DNA from: an uncultured Lachnospiraceae bacterium
Lineage (GTDB): Bacteria > Bacillota > Clostridia > Lachnospirales > Lachnospiraceae
Direction: 5' to 3'
Assembly: GCA_910579495.1 (NCBI GenBank)
Contig: CAJTVD010000050.1
Location: forward strand, 1 to 30,114
Length of the DNA stretch: 30,114 bases
The notes under the pieces were generated by a model that searched no databases, was not told the DNA's origin, and was given only the letters and a program-made list of their open reading frames with translations. Below, in pieces: positions 6,580-14,806 of this stretch (positions within the stretch are counted from its first letter, which is position 1; the number at the start of each line of letters is the position of its first letter). Position numbers and translations under genes: made by a program.

Positions 6580-7119
6580 GGCTGGGGATGTATAGCATTT
6601 TAGTTCTGGCTTTGTTGTGTGCAAACGCACTGTAAGCAATGATTACAGTTATTTACATACAAGGTTTATGAGTTCCGGGGGGATAGTAAACGGTAAACAT
6701 ACTTATAGTTTACTACACCGGTATACAACCTTTGAAATTTTCTGGAACCTGATGGATGTTTTGTAGCTTTTATCAGGCAATAACAATTTTAGCGGCTCCG
6801 GTAAAGTATCCGTAGCCATAAAAAATATCCGGTTGGAACTGCTGGCTGGCCTTATACCAGGTATCCTGGGAACCAGGCTGGCAGCCGGAAAGTGCTTCGT
6901 TCCCTATAAAGAAGCAGGTACAGGCTCACTCAGGTTTACCAGCTGTCAGAGCCTTTTCTTACTGTGTGCATGATAGTTCTTACAGGCCGGAAGCTTTTCC
7001 GTACATAATAATTATGCAGAAAATTAAAAGGTTTATTCGGGTTGAAACAGGTTTTGGGGGCCTGTTTTGATAAATCAAAATTTGCAAGTTTTGAGTGGAT
7101 TAAAAAGGAGGTAACAAAA
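6580..7119 (+). promoter_or_regulatory. Long structured operon leader
   Basis: About 540 bases with no convincing gene separate the switch from the first gene. Several stems can be drawn: AGTAAAC (6685-6691) with GTTTACT (6708-6714); CCGGTTG (6829-6835) with CAGCCGG (6882-6888), enclosing CCAGG-TAT-CCTGG (6857-6869), which can instead pair as CCTGG-GAA-CCAGG (6865-6877). Because LoaP-type antiterminators act through an RNA hairpin in the operon leader, this region is the natural place for its target. I cannot say which stem is the binding site. Confidence 0.5.
6922..6960 (+). terminator. Possible leader terminator
   Basis: AGGCTC (6922-6927) pairs with GAGCCT (6949-6954), directly followed by TTTTCTT. 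The loop is long (21 bases) and the stem only 6 bp, so strength is uncertain. If real, it would be an attenuator in front of the first gene. Confidence 0.4.
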
Positions 7120-7824
7120 GTGAAGAAAAGATTTTTAGCACTTGTCCTGAGTGTGACAATGTGCACCATGATGTGCCAGACTGCTTTCGCAGCTTCCAGC
7201 TCTACGGCAGGAAGCTCCAGCACAGAGGAAAGCTCATCCAATAACGAGTATTCCGGATCTACATCAGGAAGCTCCAGCACAGAGAGCGCACCCAGTACTC
7301 ACGCGCCCAGCAGCACAGCGCCCAAGGCGGACAGCCCGGCAACCAGGGGAACAGAAAACACCAATAATATATCTGTGGCAATCAAGAATGCAGATGGCAG
7401 TGTTTCTACAGTAAACCTGACACAGTATACTGAGCAGACCAATGCTACAGTGGTAGCGGCGGCAAGCGCAGCTGCTGCAACCGGCGGGCAGAATCCTGGC
7501 GAGGCTGTATCAGCGATATTGACAACTCCTGCAAGTGAAGTTTTTAAAGCAACCATCAATGCATTAGGCGGAAATATCCGTATGGTAAATGCAGGCGGTT
7601 ACAAGGTGACTGCTCTGGCTCCCGGCGCAGACGGCAGGCAGGTTGCTTCCGTAGGAACTGTAAAGGGCGTTACCAAGTATGCGTTTGTAATCCTGATTAG
7701 CGTAAATGCAGACGGAACCATTGAGACTGTAGAAGGCACCGTAGACCCTGTGACCCTTCAGGTAATGGGCGCTTTCAAAGGGACACCGAAAACAATTACA
7801 GTATCTGTTATTGTGCCTAAATAA
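7120..7824 (+). CDS. Secreted Ser/Thr-rich protein of unknown function
   Basis: The GTG at 7120 follows AAAGGAGGT at the right distance and gives 234 residues. The ORF is open further upstream to 7042, but those residues are unlike a signal. Residues 1-24 are a classical signal peptide (KKRFLALVLSV...TAFA, cut before A25). Residues 25-85 are a Ser/Thr-rich linker that contains a 27-base direct repeat in the DNA (7201-7227 and 7258-7284, two mismatches). The folded part, 85-234, is small-residue rich with NADG repeats (NADGSVS, NADGTIE) and beta-like strands. There is no LPXTG, LysM or membrane anchor, so it should be released or held by the polymer. I do not recognise the family. As first gene behind the switch it is likely co-expressed with the polysaccharide. 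Confidence 0.75.
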   Translation: MKKRFLALVLSVTMCTMMCQTAFAASSSTAGSSSTEESSSNNEYSGSTSGSSSTESAPSTHAPSSTAPKADSPATRGTENTNNISVAIKNADGSVSTVNLTQYTEQTNATVVAAASAAAATGGQNPGEAVSAILTTPASEVFKATINALGGNIRMVNAGGYKVTALAPGADGRQVASVGTVKGVTKYAFVILISVNADGTIETVEGTVDPVTLQVMGAFKGTPKTITVSVIVPK

Positions 7825-7857
7825 AAACCGGCGTGCAGATAAAGTGATTTAAAACGT

Positions 7858-7939
7858 GGGGAGTTCCCCAGACTCCCCGGTTTAAGCATGGGAAGAAATA
7901 CCTTATGAGGGTATGCATTTCTTCCTGTGCTTAAGCCGG
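7858..7939 (+). other. Tandem hairpins between the first and second operon genes
   Basis: GGGGAGT (7858-7864) pairs with ACTCCCC (7872-7878). Next, 7877-7902 pairs with 7910-7939 in a long stem (CCGG-TTTAAGCA with TGCTTAAG-CCGG, then GGAAGAAAT with ATTTCTTCC). The two stems share bases 7877-7878. Only a TTTTT some 8 bases later follows, so this is a weak terminator at best. It may instead be an RNA processing or stability element that sets a higher level for the secreted protein than for the genes behind it. Confidence 0.6.
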
Positions 7940-7990
7940 AAACGGATTTTTAGTTTTGGAATGAAAATAAGGGGATTTCAGGCAGGACCA

Positions 7991-9172
7991 ATGGGGAAAA
8001 CAGGAAAGAAAACGGCTGGAAAAACCGGGAAGGGAACCGGAAGGAAGAGGCGTCGGAGATCTGGTGTTAAAAAGACGCTGGCAGCGGTATTTGCGCTGCT
8101 TTTTGTGGCGGCGGCAGGAACGGCAGCCGCAATGGTTTTGCTATATCTTTCCGGCAGGGCAAAGGTGCAGGGCATGGCGGAGGAAGGAGCGCCCAGCGCA
8201 GAACTTTTAACGGACGCAGAAGCCGCAGAAGAGCTCCGGGCCAAAGCCGGGCTGTCCACGATCCAGTGGCAGGACGACTGGGTGACCATCGACGGGAAGG
8301 TATATTCCTATGACAGCAGCCGGATCAACCTTCTGGCCCTGGGGGTGGACAAAGCAGGGAAGATAGGCAGGGAAGCAGATTATGAAAACTGGCGGTCCGG
8401 CCAGACGGATGCGATCTTTGTGGTATCCATAGCACCCTCTGACAAGAGTATCAGCATCATAGGGGTTCCCAGAAATTCTATGGTGGATGTTGATATTTAT
8501 GACAGCCAGGACCATATATCCAGGACAATATTTGACCAGATCTGCCTCCAGTATCCCTATGCGGGAGGCGCGGCGCATGGACTGGAAAAGGCATCGGAGG
8601 CAGTCAGCGAGCTGCTCTACAACCTGCCCATCCATGGGGCAGTTGCCGTGGGATATGATGCAGTTGGCAGGGTAAACGACATGGCAGGAGGGGTGGACGT
8701 GGTGGCGCTGGAAACCCTTGATACGCCCTTTGGCAGCTACCAGGAGGGGGAGGCGCTGCACCTGGAAGGAAAATATGCCCTTGCCTATGTAAGGGGAAGG
8801 GATGTAAGCGTCATCGGAAGCCCCACCATGCGCCTGGAGAGGCAGAAACAGTACCTTACAGCGCTGGCTGATAAGATGAAGGGAGAAATCAAGAGAAATC
8901 CGCTGCTGGTCAAAGAGATGTATGATGCAGTAGCCGGATATATCAATACCAATATAGGGATCGACGAGCTGGTATATCTGGCGGGCCAGGCGGCAGGCTA
9001 TAGATTCGGTGGGGAAGATATCTATCTCCTTCAGGGGGAGGATAAGGCGGTACCCATCATAAGGGACGGGAAAGAAACCGGCGACTTTTACGATGACCTC
9101 TACCTGAATGAGGAAAAGCTGAAAGAAATTGTGGTCAGGGTATTTTATAAAGAGGTAAAACTGGAAGAATAA
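7991..9172 (+). CDS. LytR-CpsA-Psr (LCP) family wall-polymer ligase
   Basis: The ATG at 7991 follows AGGCAGGA and gives 393 residues; the open frame to 7913 runs back into the hairpin and lacks a ribosome site. A very basic cytoplasmic tail (1-28) leads to one membrane helix (about 29-54) and an extracellular LCP domain (about 110-295). LCP hallmarks are visible: GVD at 118-120, TD with D140, the catalytic-type Arg in VPRN (R161), and RLERQ (281-285). LCP enzymes move an undecaprenyl-linked polymer to peptidoglycan, so this is the likely wall-attachment step for the product of the locus. It lies 27 bases before the next gene, in one operon. Confidence 0.9.
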   Translation: MGKTGKKTAGKTGKGTGRKRRRRSGVKKTLAAVFALLFVAAAGTAAAMVLLYLSGRAKVQGMAEEGAPSAELLTDAEAAEELRAKAGLSTIQWQDDWVTIDGKVYSYDSSRINLLALGVDKAGKIGREADYENWRSGQTDAIFVVSIAPSDKSISIIGVPRNSMVDVDIYDSQDHISRTIFDQICLQYPYAGGAAHGLEKASEAVSELLYNLPIHGAVAVGYDAVGRVNDMAGGVDVVALETLDTPFGSYQEGEALHLEGKYALAYVRGRDVSVIGSPTMRLERQKQYLTALADKMKGEIKRNPLLVKEMYDAVAGYINTNIGIDELVYLAGQAAGYRFGGEDIYLLQGEDKAVPIIRDGKETGDFYDDLYLNEEKLKEIVVRVFYKEVKLEE

Positions 9173-9199
9173 GGACGTTGTATCTATGGCAGCGTTATT

Positions 9200-10144
9200 A
9201 TGGGATGGATAATAAAAATGATGGTACATAAGGCTGAAAGAAAATCAAAAAGAACAGGTTTGGGGTATACAGTGGGCATGGCAGGTATGGTGTGCGCAGC
9301 GGCTGTGTATGCCTGGGCTGGGGGTTTCACGCTGTACGTGCAGGCGGCACCTGTTACATTGACCTCATCCGATGCCACAGTTTATGGGGAGGCATCCGAA
9401 GATAGCGGCCCGGTAGGGAATCTGGTAGAGGGAAGTACTTTTGAATACATAGGTGATATCACGGCGGAGGATGGAAGCACCTGGTATCAAATCACCACTG
9501 CCACAGGCGTGGAGGGCTATATCAAAGGGGACAGGGAGATGGAAGCAATAGCGGAAGAACCCTCCCCGGAAGGACAGGAGGATCCTTTGGAAGGAAGTGA
9601 AAGTACACCTGCCGGAAATGAGGCGGAGGATGAGGGCCAAGGGGCAGGAGAGGCACCGGAAGGCGACGACAGCGAAAACAGTGATAGTGGCCAGGAAGAG
9701 GATGGGGGAGAAGAGGGGGAAGTACCAGAAGGCAGCGAAGATGCGTTAGAAGAAAATGATTCCCCGGAAGCCCTGGGCATACAGAATAACCAGGCCAAAA
9801 AATATGTGCTGTCTTCTTCCGGAAAAATCAAAGAAAGAGAAACGTCTTTAGACCCAGGCATAAATTTCCAAAATCCGGAAAGGGCAGGGAAGGGATTAGA
9901 CAAAGCCCTGCTGGCAGGCATCGCAGTAGTGCTTGCCTGTGCTGCTGCAATACAGGTATGCCTTACAAGATTGAGGCTGCTTGCAGGCAATACCGACAAC
10001 GGGGAAATCATGGTCCCAGGCAGGGGCAGGAACCACAGAAAGCCAGAAAAGAAAAGGCACAGCCAGAAAAGAAGAACAAAGAAAGCAGTCCAGGGTAGGA
10101 AAGAAAGTGGGAAAGCGCCAAAAGAAAAAAGTAAAGACATATAG
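9200..10144 (+). CDS. Membrane protein with SH3-like domain and acidic linker
   Basis: This is a 314-residue protein. Residues 21-45 form a signal/anchor helix. Residues 50-112 look like a bacterial SH3 domain (VTLTSSDATVYGEAS...TWYQITT...GVEGYIKG), a fold that often binds peptidoglycan or peptides. Residues 113-195 are a very acidic Glu/Gly/Ser linker. Residues about 236-260 are a second membrane helix, and the end (275-314) is strongly basic. The SH3 part should face outward and the basic tail inward, near acidic lipid or partners. The start is uncertain: no good ribosome site precedes 9200, and ATGs at 9218 and 9221 are possible. It probably helps anchor or sense the wall during polymer attachment; no function is established. 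Confidence 0.65.
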   Translation: MGWIIKMMVHKAERKSKRTGLGYTVGMAGMVCAAAVYAWAGGFTLYVQAAPVTLTSSDATVYGEASEDSGPVGNLVEGSTFEYIGDITAEDGSTWYQITTATGVEGYIKGDREMEAIAEEPSPEGQEDPLEGSESTPAGNEAEDEGQGAGEAPEGDDSENSDSGQEEDGGEEGEVPEGSEDALEENDSPEALGIQNNQAKKYVLSSSGKIKERETSLDPGINFQNPERAGKGLDKALLAGIAVVLACAAAIQVCLTRLRLLAGNTDNGEIMVPGRGRNHRKPEKKRHSQKRRTKKAVQGRKESGKAPKEKSKDI

Positions 10145-10178
10145 AAAAGAGTCAATATATGGAGATCAGAAAGCAGGG

Positions 10179-11774
10179 ATGGATAACGAAATGCAGGCAC
10201 AAAAGTATGAAAACAGAGATGTTGAAGAGATATTGACAGAGGGAGAGCAGGGCAGGGATATGCCGGCAGTCCCAAAAGATGGGAAAGAAGCCCCAGGTAT
10301 TCCAGACGGGGAGGGGCAAAGGCCGGAAGCAGCAGACGGAAAGAGATCCAGGACCGTTATTTTACAGGTGGAAAAAAATAACGAAGAAGCGGAGGTTGAG
10401 ATTGACCTTTTGAACATAGCGGGGTACATGAAGCAGAAATGGCGGTTTTTTGCCTATGTCCTGGTAATCGCAGTATGTGTCAGCTGGATTGCGGCAGCAG
10501 TGAGCCAGGGGCTGCAGGGGATATTGGGAGGAAAGAGCTATGCCACAGCGGTAGTCAATTTCAGTTTTGACGGGATTGATGAAGGGAAAGACCCAAACGG
10601 CGGGCTCTTTGATGTGACAAAGATGAAATCCACGGTGGTGATCAACGATGCCCTGGAGGAATTGGGATGGAATGATATTAATATAGAAGAAATCCGTTCT
10701 AACCTTAAAATACAGGGGGTCATACCGGATTCGGTGAAGCAGCAGATCGCCGTTATTAACACAGTGGCGGAAGATGCGGCTGAATATTACGCAACAATAG
10801 AGGACCTCAATTATTTTCCTTCCCAGTATACAATAACATTGCACCGCTGTAAGGGGATGAACGGCGATGAGACAAGGGAACTTTTGGATGCCATTCTTTT
10901 GTCCTACAAGAACTATTTCATGGATTCCTATGCGGGCATGGAAACCCTTGGATTTGCAGCAGAAGTCTTGGATGTAAGGACCTACGACTATATGCAGGCG
11001 TCTGACATGATAGGGAACGAGATCGACGTGATAGAAGATTATGTGGAGGCGAAAGCGAAGGAAGCACCGGATTTCAGGGCGAATTCCACCGGACTTTCTT
11101 TCGGTGACCTGGCAAGCTCCATTGCCGCGGTAAGGCGCCTGGATCTTAATAACTTTATTTCTTTTGTACAGGCCAACAACCTGACAAAGGATGCCGGCGT
11201 GCAGATCGATTATTACAACTATCAGATCAAGCAGTATAACCTGGAGATCCAGGAGTTACGGACACAGCGCTCCCATGTGGAGATGACCATCGAAGCGTAT
11301 GAAAAGGATCCTGTGATCGTAATGAGCAACCAGGAATCCGTAACGGAAACAACACAGAAGGACATTTATTATAATGAACTTCTGCAGCAGAAACTGGATC
11401 TGAATAAGCAGATCAGTGAGCTGAACACATCCCTCAATGAGGCTTATGACATGGTAAATGCGCTGAATGCCTCAGAGCAGACTATGACGGATGAAGACTA
11501 TGCTTATGCGGACGCGCTTCTGGATGGGCTGATTTCCACAGTAGAGAGCTGGGGGAAGCTTGTACAGCGGACCACAGAAGAGTATTTTGAAGCAGACCTT
11601 TACGCCGATGCTTATCGGGTATCCATACCCGCCCAATATTCTGCCATGGGAAGTATTGGGGAACTTGCGAAGAAAATGGTGATTTTTGGCGCAGTGGCAG
11701 CCGTGCTGGTATTTCTCTTATGGGGAATGGCAGGGCTGAAGGATGAGATGATGAGAGGGCGGAAAAAAGCCTGA
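10179..11774 (+). CDS. Wzz-like chain-length/export co-polymerase
   Basis: From the ATG at 10179 the protein has 531 residues; ATG 10191 is also possible, and the frame to 9981 overlaps the preceding gene. A hydrophilic cytoplasmic stretch (1-88) precedes the first membrane helix (about 89-112). An extracellular region of about 390 residues with coiled-coil character follows (for example 330-400, QLRTQRS-like and ELNTSLNEAYDMVNAL). A second helix (about 500-522) and a short basic tail end it. Two helices bracketing a long coiled domain is the Wzz/polysaccharide co-polymerase layout, which sets polymer length with Wzx/Wzy. Such proteins usually pair with a tyrosine kinase in Bacillota; no kinase gene is seen in this window. 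Confidence 0.75.
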   Translation: MDNEMQAQKYENRDVEEILTEGEQGRDMPAVPKDGKEAPGIPDGEGQRPEAADGKRSRTVILQVEKNNEEAEVEIDLLNIAGYMKQKWRFFAYVLVIAVCVSWIAAAVSQGLQGILGGKSYATAVVNFSFDGIDEGKDPNGGLFDVTKMKSTVVINDALEELGWNDINIEEIRSNLKIQGVIPDSVKQQIAVINTVAEDAAEYYATIEDLNYFPSQYTITLHRCKGMNGDETRELLDAILLSYKNYFMDSYAGMETLGFAAEVLDVRTYDYMQASDMIGNEIDVIEDYVEAKAKEAPDFRANSTGLSFGDLASSIAAVRRLDLNNFISFVQANNLTKDAGVQIDYYNYQIKQYNLEIQELRTQRSHVEMTIEAYEKDPVIVMSNQESVTETTQKDIYYNELLQQKLDLNKQISELNTSLNEAYDMVNALNASEQTMTDEDYAYADALLDGLISTVESWGKLVQRTTEEYFEADLYADAYRVSIPAQYSAMGSIGELAKKMVIFGAVAAVLVFLLWGMAGLKDEMMRGRKKA

Positions 11775-11908
11775 AGAAATAATAATCTTACAGCTCCGGA
11801 TCGTCGCATTGCCGCGTCCGGGAAGGAAGAGGTCATAGATGGGAAAAAAGATCCGCATGAAACATGGCGGAATGGCGAAGCTATGGTAATTCACAGGAGG
11901 AGACAGCC

Positions 11909-12415
11909 ATGTGGTATGTGGCACAGGTACGGACCGGGACAGAGGAGAAGATCAAATATCAGTGCCTCAAGGCTGTTGGCGAAAACATACTGGAGCAGTG
12001 TTTCGTTCCCTATTATGAAGAAAAGAAAAAATACCAGGGAACATGGCATATAGACAAAAGGCTTTTGTTTCCAGGCTATGTGTTCATGGTCAGTGGCCAA
12101 CTGACACAGTTATATACAGGCCTCCGGAAAATACCAGGGATGACAAAGCTCCTTGGTACAGGAGAAGAAATCGTACCACTGACGGAAGAGGAAGTGGCGC
12201 TGCTGAAAAAGATGGGCGCCAGTGAAAAAACGTTAGCGTTGTCTCAAGGAATCATAGAAAATGGTGTTGTTACAATAACAGAAGGACCCCTTGAAGGGAT
12301 GGAAGGCTGCATCCGCAAAATAGACCGCCATAAACGGAAAGTATGGCTGGAGATCAAGATGTTCGGGAGGACAATAGAGATGGAAGCCGGACTTGAAATC
12401 GTAAAAAAGATATGA
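11909..12415 (+). CDS. loaP: LoaP-type NusG paralog (processive antiterminator)
   Basis: The ATG at 11909 follows AGGAGGAG; 168 residues. Residues 1-100 form the NusG N-terminal (NGN) domain that binds the RNA polymerase clamp: MWYVAQVRTGTEEKI, then CFVPYYEEKKKYQG and LLFPGYVFM. Residues 112-168 form the KOW domain (GVVTITEGPLEGMEGCIRKI followed by DRHKRKVWLEIKMFGRTIEM). The divergent, basic features and the position inside a long polysaccharide operon point to the LoaP group rather than housekeeping NusG. LoaP binds a leader RNA hairpin and lets polymerase read through terminators. Here it lies upstream of a strong intra-operon terminator. Its stop overlaps the next start as ATGA, so the two proteins are translationally coupled. 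A GC-rich stem (CCGGA 11796-11800 with TCCGG 11817-11821) precedes the gene. Confidence 0.85.
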   Translation: MWYVAQVRTGTEEKIKYQCLKAVGENILEQCFVPYYEEKKKYQGTWHIDKRLLFPGYVFMVSGQLTQLYTGLRKIPGMTKLLGTGEEIVPLTEEEVALLKKMGASEKTLALSQGIIENGVVTITEGPLEGMEGCIRKIDRHKRKVWLEIKMFGRTIEMEAGLEIVKKI

Positions 12416-13374
12416 AGTATAGGGAAAAAGAGGGTAACAGAAAGCAACATAAAAAAGTGCAGAGAATGCGGAAGCTGATGGTCATATCGGGATGGCTTTT
12501 GTGCGTGGCTGCCTTTGTGGCAGGCGGGTTTGGCGTCCTTGGCATATCCGGGAAATATAACCTGAAGGAGCAGACAGCAAGCTATATGGTGGAGAGGGAA
12601 AATGCCGTGCAGGCGGTCTCCGCCATGTCAGGTGAAAGGGTATTCCAGCAGGAAGAATTGGCCCGGCCGGAAGATGGCAGCTATCGTTACAACGAGGATA
12701 TCCTTACCTTTTTGCTTATGGGAATCCACCAGGAAGAAAAAGCGGATACCATGTTTCTCTTTGTCCTGGATCCCCATGAGGAAGCCATGAAGTTGATCCC
12801 TATCAATTGTAATACCATGACGGCGGTAGATATTTATGATGGGCAGGGAGTTTATAATGGTGCCATAACAGCGCAGGTCGGTATTCAGTATGGGGTGGGA
12901 GGCAATAAAAAAGAAAGCTGCGAATATCAGGTAAAAGCGGTGAAAAACCTTTTTTATGGGATCCATATCAGCGGTTATCTGGCGGTGGATATAGAGGACA
13001 TCCCCAAAGTGATGGCGCTGATAGAGGGAATTGAACTGGGGAATATCAAAGGTTTAAGCAGCGCAGGAATATCCGCTGAAGAAAGGCTGGAAAAGCAAAG
13101 CATGGTCCTTGCAGAGCTGATCCTCCAGGGGAAAAACCTGGTCAGGGAAGACTTTACGATTCCCATCAGAATATATAACCAGATCTCCGGCAATGCGGTT
13201 ACAAATATAACAGCAGATGAAGTGGCTTATCTGGCGGCCACTGCAGGGGGATATCACTTTGATGCCGGGCAGATTGCCGTGATCCCAGGAGAAAGCATCA
13301 ACGATGAATTTTATGTTGACCAGGCCAGGTTCCATGAGATGGTCACTGATATTTTTTATGAACCTGTAGATTAG
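12412..13374 (+). CDS. Degenerate LCP-family membrane protein
   Basis: This is a 320-residue protein with one N-terminal helix (about 22-45) after a basic tail, then a region that aligns with LCP domains: FLLMGIHQEEKADTMFLF, then LIPINCNTMTAVDIYD, ISGYLAVDIEDI and a C-terminal TADEVAYLAATAGGYHF shared in style with the LCP protein at 7991. Compared with that enzyme, the Asp of GVD is His106, and the key Arg of VPRN is lost (P130-I131-N132, no Arg in the stretch). RLERQ reads RLEKQ. D112 remains. It is shorter and has no loop between 145 and 175. It is therefore probably not an active transferase; it may regulate or scaffold the true LCP enzyme. It is coupled to loaP by a 4-base overlap. Confidence 0.75.
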   Translation: MKYREKEGNRKQHKKVQRMRKLMVISGWLLCVAAFVAGGFGVLGISGKYNLKEQTASYMVERENAVQAVSAMSGERVFQQEELARPEDGSYRYNEDILTFLLMGIHQEEKADTMFLFVLDPHEEAMKLIPINCNTMTAVDIYDGQGVYNGAITAQVGIQYGVGGNKKESCEYQVKAVKNLFYGIHISGYLAVDIEDIPKVMALIEGIELGNIKGLSSAGISAEERLEKQSMVLAELILQGKNLVREDFTIPIRIYNQISGNAVTNITADEVAYLAATAGGYHFDAGQIAVIPGESINDEFYVDQARFHEMVTDIFYEPVD

Positions 13375-13376
13375 GG

Positions 13377-13411
13377 ACTGTCAGGAAATATTGATTTCCT
13401 GACAGTTTTTT
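13377..13411 (+). terminator. Strong intrinsic terminator inside the operon
   Basis: ACTGTCAGGAAAT (13377-13389) is exactly complementary to ATTTCCTGACAGT (13394-13406) with a 4-base loop and T6 (13406-13411). It begins 3 bases after the LCP-like stop and ends about 15 bases before the next start. No promoter can fit between it and the priming transferase, so read-through is needed for all downstream genes. Confidence 0.9.
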
Positions 13412-13426
13412 GGCGGAGATGTGAAA

Positions 13427-14797
13427 GTGAACCTTTTAGAGGAAAAAGATAAATTAGTTTCCAAATCCAAAAAAATCGTAAACCTGTATATTGTCTTTCT
13501 GTTTTCGCTTGTCTGGCTCTGCTATTACAACAAGTTTGTATTTGGGGTAAACCGCATGGCAGGCGGTATCGTCAGTATTTTTATTTATTACATCATCTAC
13601 AATTATTTTGCGAAGCTGTACCGTGCCTATAAGATTGCCACTTACAAGATCAGCGAGATCATCTTCTCACAGTTTCTGGCAATTGGTCTGGCGGATACAG
13701 TATTGTATGTGGAATGCTGCCTGGCAAGCCACCGCTATGTGGATATCCTGCCGGGGCTGCTTACATCGGGAATACAGCTGGCGGGAATGGTCGTATGGGT
13801 TATTTATGCAAAGCAGTATTTTGTCAGATACATAGAAGCAAACAGCACGCTGGTCATTTATGGCAGGGAGGACTATGAGGAGTTTGTCTGGAAACTTAAG
13901 AGGAAATATGAGCATCTCTTCCAGGTGAAAGAGTGTGTACGCCTGGGGCAGTGCACGGCAGAAGAGCTCCATAACAAAATAGACCTATATGATACGGTCA
14001 TCCTGTATGAAATAACAGGGGGAGGCAGAACCGGCACTATGGAGTACTGCATAGAGCACCAGAAGAACCTCTATATCACTCCAAAGATCTCGGATATTAT
14101 TCTTCAGGGATTTGAAGAGAGGACATTGATCGATACCCCGCTGTTTAAGTATGAGTATAACTATCTGGGGGCAAGGCAGTACAGGACAAAGCGGCTTCTT
14201 GACCTGGCAGTATCCATCACGGCATTACTTGTGGCTGCTGTCCCAATGATGGCCACTGCGGCCGCGATCAAACTGGAGGATCATGGGCCGGTTTTCTTCA
14301 AACAGAAGAGATGTACAGTAAATGGCAGGGTCTTTGAGATCATCAAGTTTCGCAGTATGGTAACAGATGCGGAAAAAAAGGGGGAGGTCATTCCCTGTAC
14401 GGACCGGGATCCCAGGATCACCAGGGTGGGAGGGATTATCAGAAGGTTCCGTATTGACGAATTGCCGCAGATCTTTAATATCCTGAAAGGAGATATGTCT
14501 GTGGTAGGCCCCCGGCCTGAGCGGGTGGAGCATGTGCAGAAGTATTGTGAGGAAGTGCCGGAATTCGCATACCGTATGCGGGTGAAGGGCGGGCTGACAG
14601 GATATGCGCAGATCTTTGGGAAATATAATACCAGCGCATATGATAAATTGAAATTGGATCTGATGTATATTGAGAACCAGAGTTTTTTGCTGGATCTTAA
14701 GATGATTATGCTGACAGTGAAGACACTGTTTACGGCGGAGAGTACGGAAGGGTTTGAGGAGGAGAAGAGTAAGAGGATTGGGAAGTGGGATGGGTAA
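13427..14797 (+). CDS. Polyprenyl-phosphate sugar-1-phosphate transferase (priming enzyme)
   Basis: GTG at 13427 lies 8 bases after GGAG; GTG at 13421 is only 2 bases away, so I prefer 13427 (456 residues). The first half carries several membrane helices (about 20-135) and a Rossmann-like central part, as in PNPT/WbaP-type enzymes (polyprenyl-phosphate hexose-1-P transferases, PF02397). The catalytic C-terminal half starts near 253 with KRLLDLAVSITALL and shows KFRSM (307-311), DELPQ (344-348), VGPRPE (360-365) and GGLTGYAQ. It puts the first sugar-1-phosphate on undecaprenyl phosphate and so starts each repeat unit. It is the last gene with higher GC; the sequence turns AT-rich right after its stop. 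Confidence 0.92.
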   Translation: MNLLEEKDKLVSKSKKIVNLYIVFLFSLVWLCYYNKFVFGVNRMAGGIVSIFIYYIIYNYFAKLYRAYKIATYKISEIIFSQFLAIGLADTVLYVECCLASHRYVDILPGLLTSGIQLAGMVVWVIYAKQYFVRYIEANSTLVIYGREDYEEFVWKLKRKYEHLFQVKECVRLGQCTAEELHNKIDLYDTVILYEITGGGRTGTMEYCIEHQKNLYITPKISDIILQGFEERTLIDTPLFKYEYNYLGARQYRTKRLLDLAVSITALLVAAVPMMATAAAIKLEDHGPVFFKQKRCTVNGRVFEIIKFRSMVTDAEKKGEVIPCTDRDPRITRVGGIIRRFRIDELPQIFNILKGDMSVVGPRPERVEHVQKYCEEVPEFAYRMRVKGGLTGYAQIFGKYNTSAYDKLKLDLMYIENQSFLLDLKMIMLTVKTLFTAESTEGFEEEKSKRIGKWDG

Positions 14798-14806
14798 TGG
14801 GGGAGA

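Noticed and set aside
7201..7284. Minisatellite or variable-number repeat in the secreted protein
   Set aside because: There are only two copies of 27 bases with two mismatches and spacer between them; this is too little to call a variable repeat.
9517..10275. 252-codon minus-strand ORF, Ser/Pro-rich
   Set aside because: It is the antisense shadow of the acidic linker of the SH3-like protein; codon bias and context favour the plus strand.
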